From: Tragulus kanchil
Lineage: Eukaryota > Chordata > Mammalia > Artiodactyla > Tragulidae
Length of the DNA stretch: 64,000 nt
Reading direction: 5' to 3'
Assembly: GCA_022376925.1 (NCBI GenBank)
Contig: JAIOJX010000002.1
Coordinates: 131,884,831-131,948,830, forward strand
The stretch's first letter is position 1. Every line of letters starts with the position of its first letter. Below are positions 25,501 to 40,500 of the stretch, one piece after another. The translations under genes and the position numbers were made by a program. Below the pieces are notes generated by a model. The model made no database searches. It was not told where the DNA came from and saw only the letters and a list, made by a program, of their open reading frames with translations.

Positions 25501-28500
25501 TTCCCCCAAACCAGATTTTTGGTGTAACAATTGCTTGTTTGATTACTGCCTGCTTGAGGTTTCTTCAAAGTTTAGAATAATCAGCAATAGCCAACAATGA
25601 TTAATGTATCAGGAATTCTGCTATAGGCTGCACACATTCTCCTATTCAAGCCTCACAACAATTCAAAATACACTGTTATTCTTAAGACAGTTAATCAAAA
25701 GGCAGTTCCTGAATGACCCATTTGCCAAATTTATCAAGACATTTTAACTGTAACTTTTATAGCAGATTTTCTTGAACAGGAAGGTTAAACACATTTTAAA
25801 GATCTCTATAATATTTTTGATTGATTGGTTTTCACTGTGAATCCAGCATTTTAAGGAACATTTACTTCTCTTCAGTTAATTGGTCGTTTGGCCAATGGCT
25901 TTTCAGAGAATTAGTTTTCAGTAAACTAACTTTTAGCAAATTGACTTGAATCAAATTGTACTATCTTCCCATTGGAGATGCTGAAACGGTAGTGTTTACC
26001 ACACCTGTCCAAGTCACACGCTAGTGAACAGCAGAGCTGGGCCTCAACGACAAGCACAGCTCATCACAGGGCCCGCGCTCTTTGCCTGCACCTGTTTGTG
26101 TGCCTTAGGTCTCCGCCCACAGCCCCCATCTGTGAGTTCATGTCCAGAGGCCTTCCTTGTCCTTTTCTGAGCCCCCAAATCCCACTACCTGAATGAGGGC
26201 CATTCAGTTAAATTCAGATGACTGAGTCTTTAACCTGGCCACCTGTCACAGGCTCCTCTCCAAACAGCCATAGGAATAGTTTGCAACAAGGGAAACTCAA
26301 GGAGTTCCCTCGGGCCACTTACTCTTCAACAACTAAGTTTTTTGTTCATCAACCCACTGAGAAACATGCTGAACAGCCCCACTTCTGCACTTACGATCAT
26401 CTCCAGGTGATTAGGAAGTCTCACCTGAGGAGACACAGATTTGAGAAGAACAAGAATGTTCTTTCCCTTCCTTATAAGAATCACCCCCATCTTCCACAGA
26501 CGGACCCTCTCCTGAAGCCCACCCCTAGCTCCACCGTTTACAACACAGCCTGCATCACCAAGGGACCATCCACACCCTCGGCCCCTTCCCTAGTCCCCTC
26601 CAGCCTTTATCCCAGCAAAGACCTTCAGTTTGTTCTGTGCTAGACTTTGCCTTTTATTCTCCCGGTGCCTTAAACACATTAAAAGAAAAAAGGGGGGGCT
26701 TCCCTGGTGGTCCAGTGGGTCAAGAGTCCACCTCGCTGTGCAAGGGATGCCGGTTCGATCGCTGGCCCGGGAAGATCCCACGTGCGCTGGAATGGCTGGA
26801 CCAGTGTGTCCAATGATGAGCCAGGGCTCTGGAGTACATGTGGCCAGAGCCTGTGCTCTGCAATGAGAGAGGCCACCGCAGTGGGAGGCCCACACAGCTC
26901 AAAGAATAAAAGATGGATGAAAATAAATAGAAAAATAAAAGAGGCATGATGGGGAAAAAAAAGAAAAAAAAATTCCCATTGCACTTTCCTTCCATGTATG
27001 TAAGTGGCGGTTCAGTGATGGAGTTGACCTTGGGTGACGTCTTCCTGGTGTTTTGACAGAGCTATTGAACTCTATCAACAGAGAATTCAGTGGCTGACAG
27101 AAAACAGCAAGAAGGTAATAGATTTCATTCTTTGCCCCCTTTCACTCAATCCATCTGTATTTGTTAGAACTCTTTCAGTTGCAAGTAATAGACGTCCAAT
27201 TTACACTAACCAAAGGAAAAAAGTCCCACAGCCCCCATCTGTGAGTTCATGTCCAGAGGCCTTCCTTGTCCTTTTCTGAGCCCCCAAATCCCACTACCTG
27301 AATGAGGGCCATTCAGTTAAATTCAGATGACTGAGTCTTTAACCTGGCCACCTGTCACAGGCTCCTCTCCAAACAGCCATAGGAATAGTTTGCAACAAGG
27401 GAAACTCAAGGAGTTCCCTCGGGCCACTTACTCTTCAACAACTAAGTTTTTTGTTCATCAACCCACTGAGAAACATGCTGAACAGCCCCACTTCTGCACT
27501 TACGATCATCTCCAGGTGATTAGGAAGTCTCACCTGAGGAGACACAGATTTGAGAAGAACAAGAATGTTCTTTCCCCTTCCTTATAAGAATCACCCCCAT
27601 CTTCCACAGACGGACCCTCTCCTGAAGCCCACCCCTAGCTCCACCGTTTACAACACAGCCTGCATCACCAAGGGACCATCCACACCCTCGACCCCTTCCC
27701 TAGTCCCCTCCAGCCTTTATCCCAGCAAAGACCTTCAGTTTGTTCTGTGCTAGACTTTGCCTTTTATTCTCCCGGTGCCTTAAACACATTAAAAGAAAAA
27801 AGGGGGGGCTTCCCTGGTGGTCCAGTGGGTCAAGAGTCCACCTCGCTGTGCAAGGGATGCCGGTTCGATCGCTGGCCCGGGAAGATCCCACGTGCGCTGG
27901 AATGGCTGGACCAGTGTGTCCAATGATGAGCCAGGGCTCTGGAGTACATGTGGCCAGAGCCTGTGCTCTGCAATGAGAGAGGCCACCGCAGTGGGAGGCC
28001 CACACAGCTCAAAGAATAAAAGATGGATGAAAATAAATAGAAAAATAAAAGAGGCATGATGGGGAAAAAAAAGAAAAAAAAATTCCCATTGCACTTTCCT
28101 TCCATGTATGTAAGTGGCGGTTCAGTGATGGAGTTGACCTTGGGTGACGTCTTCCTGGTGTTTTGACAGAGCTATTGAACTCTATCAACAGAGAATTCAG
28201 TGGCTGACAGAAAACAGCAAGAAGGTAATAGATTTCATTCTTTGCCCCCTTTCACTCAATCCATCTGTATTTGTTAGAACTCTTTCAGTTGCAAGTAATA
28301 GACGTCCAATTTACACTAACCAAAGCTAAAACAGGAATTTCTAGACCTCTTTGTCCCTGAGTTCTGATTCTCTCTGGGCTGGTTTTACTCTCAGGAAGGC
28401 TCTCCCCAGTCTTAGGAAGATGGGGTCACCGGCAGCTCTAAGCTAACACGTCACTTTAATAGTGACCTTCCTTTCCCAGTACCTACTCCTGAGTCCTGGG

Positions 28501-31500
28501 ACTGATTTTCTCTCCCGGCCAATTTAGACTGGTTACCATAGCCAAGAGAGTTAAGCCTGGAACTAGTGCTCACTCCTGGGGAAGAATAGGGGTCAGGGAA
28601 GTTAGGGAGACCAGGTGAGACCCCCAAAATCATAAATTGAGAAAAGGGAGACAGACATGGAAAACCAGAGAGCTGTTACCAGAAGAGGCAACATCCTGGC
28701 TAAGAACAGAAGAAGTTTCCTCTGGACCATTTAACCTCAGACCTTTCATGAGATTACAACCAAGGGTGATCATCCGGACATAACTTTTGAAAGTTTGCTT
28801 AAACGTTTTCCTCAGACCCAAAGAGTAGAAGGGTGATCGTGAGCAAATTAGTCTTTATTTTGCTTTCTTATTTGTTTTAGCCTATATTCTTCCAACTGAT
28901 ACTTTTCTGGCCCACCATTTGCTTTCATCTTAGGAAATCCTCCACTCATTATTTATTTACTTTTAATTTATGTTTGGCTGCTCTGGGTCTTTCTTGCTGT
29001 GCATGGGCTTTCTCTAGTTGCGGCAAGGAGAGGCTACTCATGAAATGCTGGGTTCAGGCTTCTCTTATTGCAGAGCTCTGGGCATGTGGACTTCAGCAGC
29101 TGCAGTGCCCTGGAACATGTGAAATCTTCCCATACCAGGGGGTCAAACCCAAGTCCCTTGCATTGGCAGGTGGATTCTTAACCACTGGACCACCAGGGAA
29201 GTCCAATCCTCAACTCTTGTTTTAAAGCCTGAGGCAGGCCGGTGCTGAAAATTCATGCTCCCCAATCCGAACCCCAATCTGTACACAAGCCCAACAGGTG
29301 ACATTCAGTGCTAAGGTAGCTCTCAATTTGAGGCTGTGGCCTATTTTTTGTCCTCTGTATTTGTTAGAACTCTTTCAGTTGCAAGTAATAGACGTCCAAT
29401 TTACACTAACCAAAGCTAAAACAGGAATTTCTAGACCTCTTTGTCCCTGAGTTCTGATTCTCTCTGGGCTGGTTTTACTCTCAGGAAGGCTCTCCCCAGT
29501 CTTAGGAAGATGGGGTCACCGGCAGCTCTAAGCTAACACGTCACTTTAATAGTGACCTTCCTTTCCCAGTACCTACTCCTGAGTCCTGGGACTGATTTTC
29601 TCTCCCGGCCAATTTAGACTGGTTACCATAGCCAAGAGAGTTAAGCCTGGAACTAGTGCTCACTCCTGGGGAAGAATAGGGGTCGGGGAAGTTAGGGAGA
29701 CCAGGTGAGACCCCCAAAATCATAAATTGAGAAAAGGGAGACAGACATGGAAAACCAGAGAGCTGTTACCAGAAGAGGCAACATCCTGGCTAAGAACAGA
29801 AGAAGTTTCCTCTGGACCATTTAACCTCAGACCTTTCATGAGATTACAACCAAGGGTGATCATCCGGACATAACTTTTGAAAGTTTGCTTAAACGTTTTC
29901 CTCAGACCCAAAGAGTAGAAGGGTGATCGTGAGCAAATTAGTCTTTATTTTGCTTTCTTATTTGTTTTAGCCTATATTCTTCCAACTGATACTTTTCTGG
30001 CCCACCATTTGCTTTCATCTTAGGAAATCCTCCACTCATTATTTATTTACTTTTAATTTATGTTTGGCTGCTCTGGGTCTTTCTTGCTGTGCATGGGCTT
30101 TCTCTAGTTGCGGCAAGGAGAGGCTACTCATGAAATGCGGGGTGCAGGCTTCTCTTATTGCAGAGCTCTGGGCATGTGGACTTCAGCAGCTGCAGTGCCC
30201 TGGAACATGTGAAATCTTCCCATACCAGGGGGTCAAACCCAAGTCCCTTGCATTGGCAGGTGGATTCTTAACCACTGGACCACCAGGGAAGTCCAATCCT
30301 CAACTCTTGTTTTAAAGCCTGAGGCAGGCCGGTGCTGAAAATTCATGCTCCCCAATCCGAACCCCAATCTGTACACAAGCCCAACAGGTGACATTCAGTG
30401 CTAAGGGGTAGCTCTCAATTTGAGGCTGTGGCCTACCTGTCAGATTCAGAGCCATCTCCACTTGCTCAGGTCCACAGTTGCACATCTCCAGCTGCGGCAC
30501 GCCCCCTCTGGTTGCTCATGGTAACACAGGCAGAGAGGGACAAGCTCCTCAGCTTCGCTATAAACAACCCTTCGGGAAGGTGGCTCTCACCCATCTACCC
30601 GCTTCACACCTGTCCTGGCACGTTCAACAAAAGGGCAGGGATTGCTGGCTGGGTCCTCCTTTCCTCATCCTTTTCAGATGGAGTTATTGAGAATCCAGGA
30701 AACAAGCCCCAGCTGGATTCCAGGGAAGCAATCACCTGTCAATCAGCTCATGGGTCCTCTGTATGCTGCAGCCCCTGGGGTGATCCATAGTCCATCGCTG
30801 GACCCGTTCCGAACTCTGCTGCCAGACAGACAGCACTTCTCTGGGTGTCTGTTTCCATACCTGCAGAGGATAAGCACAGGGGTTATAAACCAGTGGCATG
30901 CAGGCAAATCTGGCCCTACAACTAGGTTTTTCTTGGCCTCTGTGGTTTTAAATATGTTTTAAATTAGTTGTCAAAAGATTTTTATTTTCTTTTCTTTTTT
31001 TTGATTTTGGCCTCTTTCGTTGGTCCCCCATTCATTTACCTTCATCCATCTTTACCCCTTGGCCTGTGTGGGCCTCCCACTGCAGTGGCCTGTCTCGTTG
31101 TAGAGCTCCAGCTCTGGGTGCATGCGCTCCAGAACTCTGGCTTGCAGCTGGACACACCAGTCCAGCTGCTCTGTGGCACGTGGGATCCTCCAGGGCCAGG
31201 GATCGAACCAGTGCCCCTTGCACTGCAAGGCAGACCCTTTACCCACTGGACCACCAGGGAAGCCCTGTCAAGATCTTAAAATCCTGCTATTTCACTTTTA
31301 TGTCTACTTTCAGTCCTCTCTTGAAACAATTGGGAATACTTGGCATCACTGGGTTTCAGTTCCCTCTTATATACTTTACCAGTTATTTCTATGGGATAAA
31401 TTCCCAGTATTTAAATGGCGAGACTGAAGGGAATGCATTTTTCAATTATAAATGTTCTTAAGTCAGCTTTCTCAGATTTTAAAAGGATTGAACTGGCCCC

Positions 31501-34500
31501 AAATTTGAACTCTTGCTGACTCCTGAAAATTGACACCGTCTTGGGAAGCTTCATACTTCACTGGGGTCATGAATTCAACAAATATTTTGGGGGTAATTGC
31601 AACATATCAGGTACTTTTCCAGGAACTGGGTATTCAAATGTGACAAAGCTCCTGCTTTCATGGAGCTTATGGTCCAGTGAGGGAGGACAGACAAGAAATT
31701 AACAAATCGCATACAAGGTTAGTTAGCCATGGTGCTTATAAAGAAAAATAAAGCAGGGCAAGGGACCAGAGGGTGAGACAGAAGGAGGGATGTTTAAATA
31801 ATAGGATGGTCAAGGAGGAGACACTTGAGCAGACACCTGAAGAGAGCGAAAGAGATCCAGGAGAAGGTTCCAGGCAGAGGAAACAGCAAATGCCAAGGTC
31901 CTGAAACAGGAGCACACTTGGCCTGTTCCAGACAGACAGCACTTCTCTGGGTGTCTGTTTCCATACCTGCAGAGGATAAGCACAGGGGTTATAAACCAGT
32001 GGCATGCAGGCAAATCTGGCCCTACAACTAGGTTTTTCTTGGCCTCTGTGGTTTTAAATATGTTTTAAATTAGTTGTCAAAAGATTTTTATTTTCTTTTC
32101 TTTTTTTTGATTTTGGCCTCTTTCGTTGGTCCCCCATTCATTTACCTTCATCCATCTTTACCCCTTGGCCTGTGTGGGCCTCCCACTGCAGTGGCCTGTC
32201 TCGTTGTAGAGCTCCAGCTCTGGGTGCATGCGCTCCAGAACTCTGGCTTGCAGCTGGACACACCAGTCCAGCTGCTCTGTGGCACGTGGGATCCTCCAGG
32301 GCCAGGGATCGAACCAGTGCCCCTTGCACTGCAAGGCAGACCCTTTACCCACTGGACCACCAGGGAAGCCCTGTCAAGATCTTAAAATCCTGCTATTTCA
32401 CTTTTATGTCTACTTTCAGTCCTCTCTTGAAACAATTGGGAATACTTGGCATCACTGGGTTTCAGTTCCCTCTTATATACTTTACCAGTTATTTCTATGG
32501 GATAAATTCCCAGTATTTAAATGGCGAGACTGAAGGGAATGCATTTTTCAATTATAAATGTTCTTAAGTCAGCTTTCTCAGATTTTAAAAGGATTGAACT
32601 GGCCCCAAATTTGAACTCTTGCTGACTCCTGAAAATTGACACCGTCTTGGGAAGCTTCATACTTCACTGGGGTCATGAATTCAACAAATATTTTGGGGGT
32701 AATTGCAACATATCAGGTACTTTTCCAGGAACTGGGTATTCAAATGTGACAAAGCTCCTGCTTTCATGGAGCTTATGGTCCAGTGAGGGAGGACAGACAA
32801 GAAATTAACAAATCGCATACAAGGTTAGTTAGCCATGGTGCTTATAAAGAAAAATAAAGCAGGGCAAGGGACCAGAGGGTGAGACAGAAGGAGGGATGTT
32901 TAAATAATAGGATGGTCAAGGAGGAGACACTTGAGCAGACACCTGAAGAGAGCGAAAGAGATCCAGGGAGAAGGTTCCAGGCAGAGGAAACAGCAAATGC
33001 CAAGGTCCTGAAACAGGAGCACACTTGGCCTGTTCCAGAAGCAGCAAGCAGGCCCATCCAGCTGCTTAGCACAAGCAGTGTGCACAGCAGATGAAATTGG
33101 TGGCAGGCATTGATTAGGGACACCTTGACCGATCAGGGAGTTCATATTCCAAAGATGAGAGGGGCATGACACAATCTGACTTAAGTTTCAAACAGATCAC
33201 TTTGGATGCTTCATACATTTATTATTATTATTATTTTAATTCTACTTTAAAATTTGACCTCTTTTTATTGATATTTTATTTACTTATTTCTCAGCCATCT
33301 TTTATTCTTCAGCCTGTGTGGGGCTCCCATTAGAGTGGCCTCTCTCCTTGCGGAGCACTGGCTCCGGCTCCCGGCGCATGTGCTCCAGAGTGCTGGCTCC
33401 TCATTGGATGCACTGGTCTAGCTGCTCCGCGGCACGTGGAATCTTCCCAGGGCCAGGAATTGAACCAGTGCCCCTTGAAGGGCAAGGCAGACTCTTGACC
33501 CACTGGACCACCAGGGAAGCCCCATAATTTATTATTATTATTATTAATTTTTTAAATTTGGCCCCTTCTTATTGATTTTTAATTTATTTTTCATCCATCT
33601 TTTATTCTTTGCCCTGTGTAGGCCTCCCACTGCAGTGAACTCTCTCCTTGGAGAGCACCAGTTCTGGGCACATGTGCTCCAGAGTGCTGGCTCCTTATTG
33701 GACACACTGGTCCAGCCGCTCCACGGCACATGGGATCTTACCAGGCCAGGAATCAAACCGGCGCCCCTGGCAGGGCAGGGCAAAGTGGACTCTTGACCCA
33801 CTGGACCACCGGGGAAGTCCCATAATTTTTATTTTTTATTTTTTTTAATTTTTAAAAATTTGGCCTCTTTTTATCTTTGGCCTGTGTAAGCCTCCCATTG
33901 CAGTGGCCTCTCTCACAGCAGAGCACCGGCTGTGGGTGCATGCATTCCAGAGCACTGGCTCATCATTGGACACACCGGTCCAGCCGGCACGTGGGATCTT
34001 CCCAGGCTAGGGATCTGTCCGGCGCCCCTGGCAGGGCACGGCGGACTCTCGACCCACTGGACCACCAGGGAAGCCCTGGATGCTTCATAAATTGACCGTA
34101 GACCAGAAGGCTAGGAGAGAATGATGGTGGCTTAGACTTGAGTGCTGGATAGCAGGATGGGATGAGAAGGGATGATTTGGGGCATGGCTTGAAGCCAGAC
34201 CCAGCAGGATTTGCTGATGGATTGGATAAGTTTAGGACCAGAGTCCCTGGGTGAATATTAAGTACTGTTTACTGAGGTGGGGAAGACTGAGTAAGGAACA
34301 GACTTGAGGAGGAACAATAACTTAGGTGTCCAATAAACTAGGATTTAAGGCAAAAAGCATCCAGTGGAACCTACTTCTCTCGAAAGCTATCAATTTCATA
34401 TGAATGAAAATTCCAATGCACAACGCAGCTATAACAGGAAGAAGTTATGTGCTGAATCAAACGACATTGACACGTGGCTAGAAATAGCTGTTAAGACACA

Positions 34501-37500
34501 TAATTAGAAAGTCAAAGAAACACGTCTGCAGCCAGAGAACTTAACACATCTGCCTTTGATTGGTAGAATAGGCAGAAAATAAATAAGGATGTAGACAAAT
34601 GAAATAAGATCAGCAGATGAGTTGGATGTCAGACGTTTTATCTTACAAAGGCGACTTTTCTACAGTCTCCAAATTTTCTTTAAGGACCATGTATTACTTT
34701 ATGCGTGGACAGTATGCATTAAGGGGGAGAAAACTTAAAGAAGCTACCGCAAATAGCAGCAGATAATGCCCAAAGTTAAAATCGAGATGCCTAGTCTTGC
34801 GCTCTCCTCTGTAAAGTGGGATTTCTTTCTGTGGCTTCTTGTGAAGGCTGGGCTGTGCTTGAACTTCTGCTTCAAGGAGCTGCCCAGCGAGAGGTCTGCA
34901 CAGGCAGAGCTGTGCTGGTGGTTTCTGCACACCCTCTCTGGTTTTAGGTATTTGGCTTCATCAAGGGGGCCAGGGTCGGCCTTCTCATTGACCTGTCAGC
35001 TGTCAGCAGTGGTCCTCAGAAAGAGGAGTTCCAAAATGACCTCATGGTAAGTCTCTCTGGCCCAGAGAAGTACCTGGAACCCCCTCTACCCCCACCTCCT
35101 CTGCCTTTGTGAGTTTGCTGAACGAACTGTGTTATACAAGATGCCAAAGGAAGCCCTGGATGCTTCATAAATTGACCGTAGACCAGAAGGCTAGGAGAGA
35201 ATGATGGTGGCTTAGACTTGAGTGCTGGATAGCAGGATGGGATGAGAAGGGATGATTTGGGGCATGGCTTGAAGCCAGACCCAGCAGGATTTGCTGATGG
35301 ATTGGATAAGTTTAGGACCAGAGTCCCTGGGTGAATATTAAGTACTGTTTACTGAGGTGGGGAAGACTGAGTAAGGAACAGACTTGAGGAGGAACAATAA
35401 CTTAGGTGTCCAATAAACTAGGATTTAAGGCAAAAAGCATCCAGTGGAACCTACTTCTCTCGAAAGCTATCAATTTCATATGAATGAAAATTCCAATGCA
35501 CAACGCAGCTATAACAGGAAGAAGTTATGTGCTGAATCAAACGACATTGACACGTGGCTAGAAATAGCTGTTAAGACACATAATTAGAAAGTCAAAGAAA
35601 CACGTCTGCAGCCAGAGAACTTAACACATCTGCCTTTGATTGGTAGAATAGGCAGAAAATAAATAAGGATGTAGACAAATGAAATAAGATCAGCAGATGA
35701 GTTGGATGTCAGACGTTTTATCTTACAAAGGCGACTTTTCTACAGTCTCCAAATTTTCTTTAAGGACCATGTATTACTTTATGCGTGGACAGTATGCATT
35801 AAGGGGGAGAAAACTTAAAGAAGCTACCGCAAATAGCAGCAGATAATGCCCAAAGTTAAAATCGAGATGCCTAGTCTTGCGCTCTCCTCTGTAAAGTGGG
35901 ATTTCTTTCTGTGGCTTCTTGTGAAGGCTGGGCTGTGCTTGAACTTCTGCTTCAAGGAGCTGCCCAGCGAGAGGTCTGCACAGGCAGAGCTGTGCTGGTG
36001 GTTTCTGCACACCCTCTCTGGTTTTAGGTATTTGGCTTCATCAAGGGGGCCAGGGTCGGCCTTCTCATTGACCTGTCAGCTGTCAGCAGTGGTCCTCAGA
36101 AAGAGGAGTTCCAAAATGACCTCATGGTAAGTCTCTCTGGCCCAGAGAAGTACCTGGAACCCCCTCTACCCCCACCTCCTCTGCCTTTGTGAGTTTGCTG
36201 AGAACTGTGTTTATAGCAAGTGTAAAATGGAGTGTTTTTACAAAGAACAGTTCGCCCTTCATTAACACCTGTACTTAAAAAAATATGTTGAGTTCTGTGA
36301 AAGCCAGCCTCAGAGTCATTTTCAGTTGCCATGTGACCTTCTAGGAGTCACAGCACAGCAGTCCCTACGAACCTGATGTCTCAAGAGCCTGGGTTTCCTG
36401 GAAAGAGGGCGTGGAGGTGGGAATCCGCTGGACTGACTCCAGCACAGCCCAGGCTTCCAGTCTTTTCCTGACGAGGAGCGATCCTGTTGCTTTGGTCGTA
36501 ACTGAGACGCTCTGGGGTCAAACCCGGGGCACCTCCAACACTTCTGGGCTGTGTGGCTCTGTTATCTCATCTGGGAAACGACAGTCGCCAGGCACAGGGT
36601 CGCCAGAGGACAAAAGGAGCTTATGCAAATTCAGGGCTCCGTACCAGAGGCTGGCATCATAAAAAGTCCCTGTAGTGTTCGCAAAGTGACGTGCAGGGTC
36701 TGTGTTCTTAGAGGAACCTCTAAGCTTTGAGTAAGACCTTAGCAACAATACCTCGGCCCAAGATCCTATAGAGGGATCGACATGGGCCAGTTTTCAGACT
36801 TGTTCCCATTCCTGGGCTCAGCAGGTATCAGGGAACAGGTGTCAGGACAGCATGTCCTTTACGACGGGATCCCAGAGTCCAGTTTCCAGAGACCTCCCAG
36901 GTGGGCCAGTTCAGGATTAGCCAGGGCAAGGCTCATGTTGGCGGTGACACGTGATGTTCCTAGCTGGCTGGGAAGGAGAGAAAGGAGTTACCTTACTGTT
37001 GGATACTCACCAGGCTGAGCCTGAAAGCATCTAGCAGCCTGGTCCCGCACCCAACACTCCATCCCCACTCGCACGGCCAAGATGGCCACCATTGCCCCTG
37101 ACCTCCATCCTCCTCCCTGGGGGCCACATGGAAGTGCGACAGTCAGGGCCCAGCCATCGCACACGCTGACACCCGTGACCCACGTGTGCGGCAGCTTCTC
37201 CAGAAGAGATCAGGGGTCTGCAGTCAGCGGGAGGAAGGTCTTGTCTCCCAGACAGGGTGACCTCCCAGGCCCTGCCCCCACCGGGTACAGCCATGGACAG
37301 GCTGAAACGGGCAGCTGGGACGCTCCACCCAGACCCCTGAGACTGCGGGGGCAGCAAGCAAGTGTCAACTTGGGGCCACTCAGCTGAGCTTTAAGTGACC
37401 CTGTTTCAGCCCAGCTCACACCCAGCCACAGCTCGAAAGCTGAAGTCAGGCTCCACGTGGCCCCTGGCTCGGAGAGCTAGTGACGTCCTCTTGCCCACTA

Positions 37501-40500
37501 GAGCCTCGTTGATGACCAGCTGAGCCACAAGGAGAAGCTGTACGCCCTGTCCTTTGGCGTCACCTCCAGTGCCCTCTGGCCCAGCCCAGTAGAGGTCAGC
37601 ACCTCCAGGTGAGTGACTGCTCAGCCTTGGCCTGGGTGCTTACCTGCTCATTTTCCTCCCTAAGAGCAGTAGTGTCGTTAGTGCATGATGAAAGTGCACG
37701 ACCCTCAACAGATAAGGGAGACTGTTCCCCAAAGCAGAAACACAGGAAGCCAAAAACTCATGAAAAAGTGGTCACCCTAAGCACCACAAAATGAAAAGAC
37801 ACCATTTTTACCCAGAAAAATCTTTATCTTTATCTTTAGTAAAGATAGTTTTATTATTATAAGAATAATCCATGCTGATTTTTAAACACTAAAACAGTAT
37901 AAAAGGGTAAGTAATAGTCTCCCTCTCACCCCGGTTCCTCCTCCCTCACCTCCCAATAGTATTTTCTTCCATCTGTTTCCACAGTGTTTGCACATATATG
38001 CATCTGGGTTGTTTATCCTCTTTTATTTAAATATAATCAGGAGCACATTACACTGTTTTGCATCTTGGCTTTGCACCTAATCTTAAACATCGTTTTCTCT
38101 CAGCTCACAGAGAACAGCCTCTTTCTTTTTAATAGCTACCTAGTATTCCACTGTATACCACCTCCCTGGTGACCCTGCGGTAAAGAATCCACCTGCCAAT
38201 GCAGGAGACTTGGGTTTGATCCCTGGAGAAGGAAATGACAACACACTCCAGTATTCTTGCCTGGGATGTCCCATGGACGGAGGAGCCTGGAGGGCTATCG
38301 TCCATGGGGTCATGAAAGAGTTGGATATGACTGAGAAAATAAACAACAATATTCCACCCATATAGATTTATTGTAATTTAGTTAAATAGTCCTTTGTTTG
38401 ACTATTGAGTTTTTTGCAGTGTGGGAAGAAAGGGAAGGTAAGAATTTCTACTTAATCATGCTCGAAAGTAGACATTTCTTTTCCAGGAAGGGAATAGTCT
38501 TGATCATCCACCATGTGTTAGGTGCCATGATTGACCCTTCACATGTACTCTCTTAGTTAAAATTTAATGCCAACGCATGGAATAGGACTAGCATCCCCAT
38601 TTGGCTGATGAGGAAACTGGGACTCAGGTTAGGGAACATTTCTGAAACGACAGTCAGGATTAGATTCCAAAACACAGAGCAGATCTCAGGGAAAGCCACC
38701 TGTTTGGGTTTCTGGGATCGAGGTCCCTTGGCCCAGCACTAGCCGTAGAGCAGAGCCCTTCTGGGTAGAGAAGGGCCTGTTCAGGCAGCGTGGGCTTGGA
38801 AACCCAGCTCAGACAGTTAGGAGAGGATCCTGACTGGTCCTTTAACTCTCTCATTAGCAGAATGAGGTGAGCATACCTGCTTGCCACAGAGTTGCTGGCA
38901 TAGGAAGTACTTGGCATAGGGCAGGCACTCAGTGGATTAGTGGAGGGGTTTACTGTGACTTCCATTCTCATTCAGCATCAAATCTCTGGGATGTAACAAG
39001 AACTGGAAGTCACCTTGAGACCGTCTAGCTGACAGTTATTCAATTCCAATTATTCCTGGGTTTCCCTTGTGGTTTTTATCATATTCCTGTTGCTTGCACT
39101 ATGATTTACTCTGTGCCACTTGTACTATTATTGATTTTAAAAATAACCACTATTTATTTTGAAGGCAACTGTCAATACCATAACTGAGAAGCCCGTATCA
39201 CTTGCCATAATGAGGAAGTTGCTATAAAAATAAATAGAATGAAAGCAGACAAAACAAGATATTGAATTCCAGCTTGAAACCTATTGACTAGAGACGGCGC
39301 CAGGCTTGGTACCTTCTCGTCAAGCCTCTTTGGGTTGGGGATTAACCCCATGCTTCAAGATGAGATCTGCCTCCAAGGAGAGTTGGAGAGGGGAAAGGAG
39401 CTTAGCCTCAGACTCCATGTGCAGAGTCACTAGAAGTGCAGGCCCTCAAGTCACACCTGGTTTGAAGTCTTAGTGTGGCCAGTCGCTTACAGTATCACCT
39501 TGGGCAAGTCCTACCTCTGAGCCTCAACTTCCTTATCTATAAAATGGGAATAAGTTATCCATATCAAAGAATTAATATTGGGCTTACACCATCTCGTGTT
39601 TGTCTTGGGCCTGGCCCCTATAATAAGTACTGTTACTAGACTTTATCATCTCCCCCAGCCTCCAGGAACTAAAGCTCTGGGTGAAAAACCTGCAGCCTGA
39701 AAGAGGCAGCAATCTGCTACAAGCCCTGAAGAAAGTCTTTGCCGTCAAGGGGCTGAATTCTCTGGTGACCATCCTGGGAAGCTGGTAGGTCTCCTTCCCT
39801 AAGCTGATAACAGACCCAGGAGGAGATTGGAGAGCCAAACCATTGTTCGAGAAAAGACCGTCAGGTGTGACTCTTCACATACTCTTGAGAGAGGATTGTG
39901 TTTCCAGGCCATTCATCCCCAGATGTTGTGGCCTGGGGACAGGGTGGTCAGGTCTTGTGGCCCACTCTGCTTTGCATCTGATTCATGTGACCTGGGACAC
40001 CGGTGGTTGATTAGATCGCATAGATGTTCCTTGAGAATTGCCATTTGGCGGTGGAATGTCCTCATCCTGGGGTGCCCCTTTCTTGTCTTGGGATGTAACA
40101 AGAACTGGAAGTCACCTTGAGCCCAACTTTCCAATTATTCCTGGGTTTCCCTTGTGGTTTTTATCATATTCCTGTTGCTTGCACTATGATTTACTCTGTG
40201 CCACTTGTACTATTATTGATTTTAAAAATAACCACTATTTATTTTGAAGGCAACTGTCAATACCATAACTGAGAAGCCCGTATCACTTGCCATAATGAGG
40301 AAGTTGCTATAAAAATAAATAGAATGAAAGCAGACAAAACAAGATATTGAATTCCAGCTTGAAACCTATTGACTAGAGACGGCGCCAGGCTTGGTACCTT
40401 CTCGTCAAGCCTCTTTGGGTTGGGGATTAACCCCATGCTTCAAGATGAGATCTGCCTCCAAGGAGAGTTGGAGAGGGGAAAGGAGCTTAGCCTCAGACTC

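Larger units (their letters stand above)
26116..28325 (+). repeat. Tandem direct duplication 9 (about 1109 bp), carries E5
   Basis: Copies 26116-27215 and 27225-28325, joined by about 9 bases. TTTCCC versus TTTCCCC and one G/A difference are seen. Confidence 0.93.
30822..33039 (+). repeat. Tandem direct duplication 11 (about 1106 bp)
   Basis: Copies 30822-31930 and 31928-33039; the junction shares CCAGA. The only clear difference is one G in a GGG run near 31859 and 32967. Confidence 0.93.
34069..36215 (+). repeat. Tandem direct duplication 12 (1080 bp), carries E6
   Basis: Copies 34069-35140 and 35149-36215. The last 30 bp of copy one are degraded by several indels relative to copy two. 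Confidence 0.93.

Noticed and set aside
36880..37450. Possible CpG-island promoter in intron E6-E7
   Set aside because: GC content rises, but CpG remains scattered and no transcription start signals or first exon can be supported.
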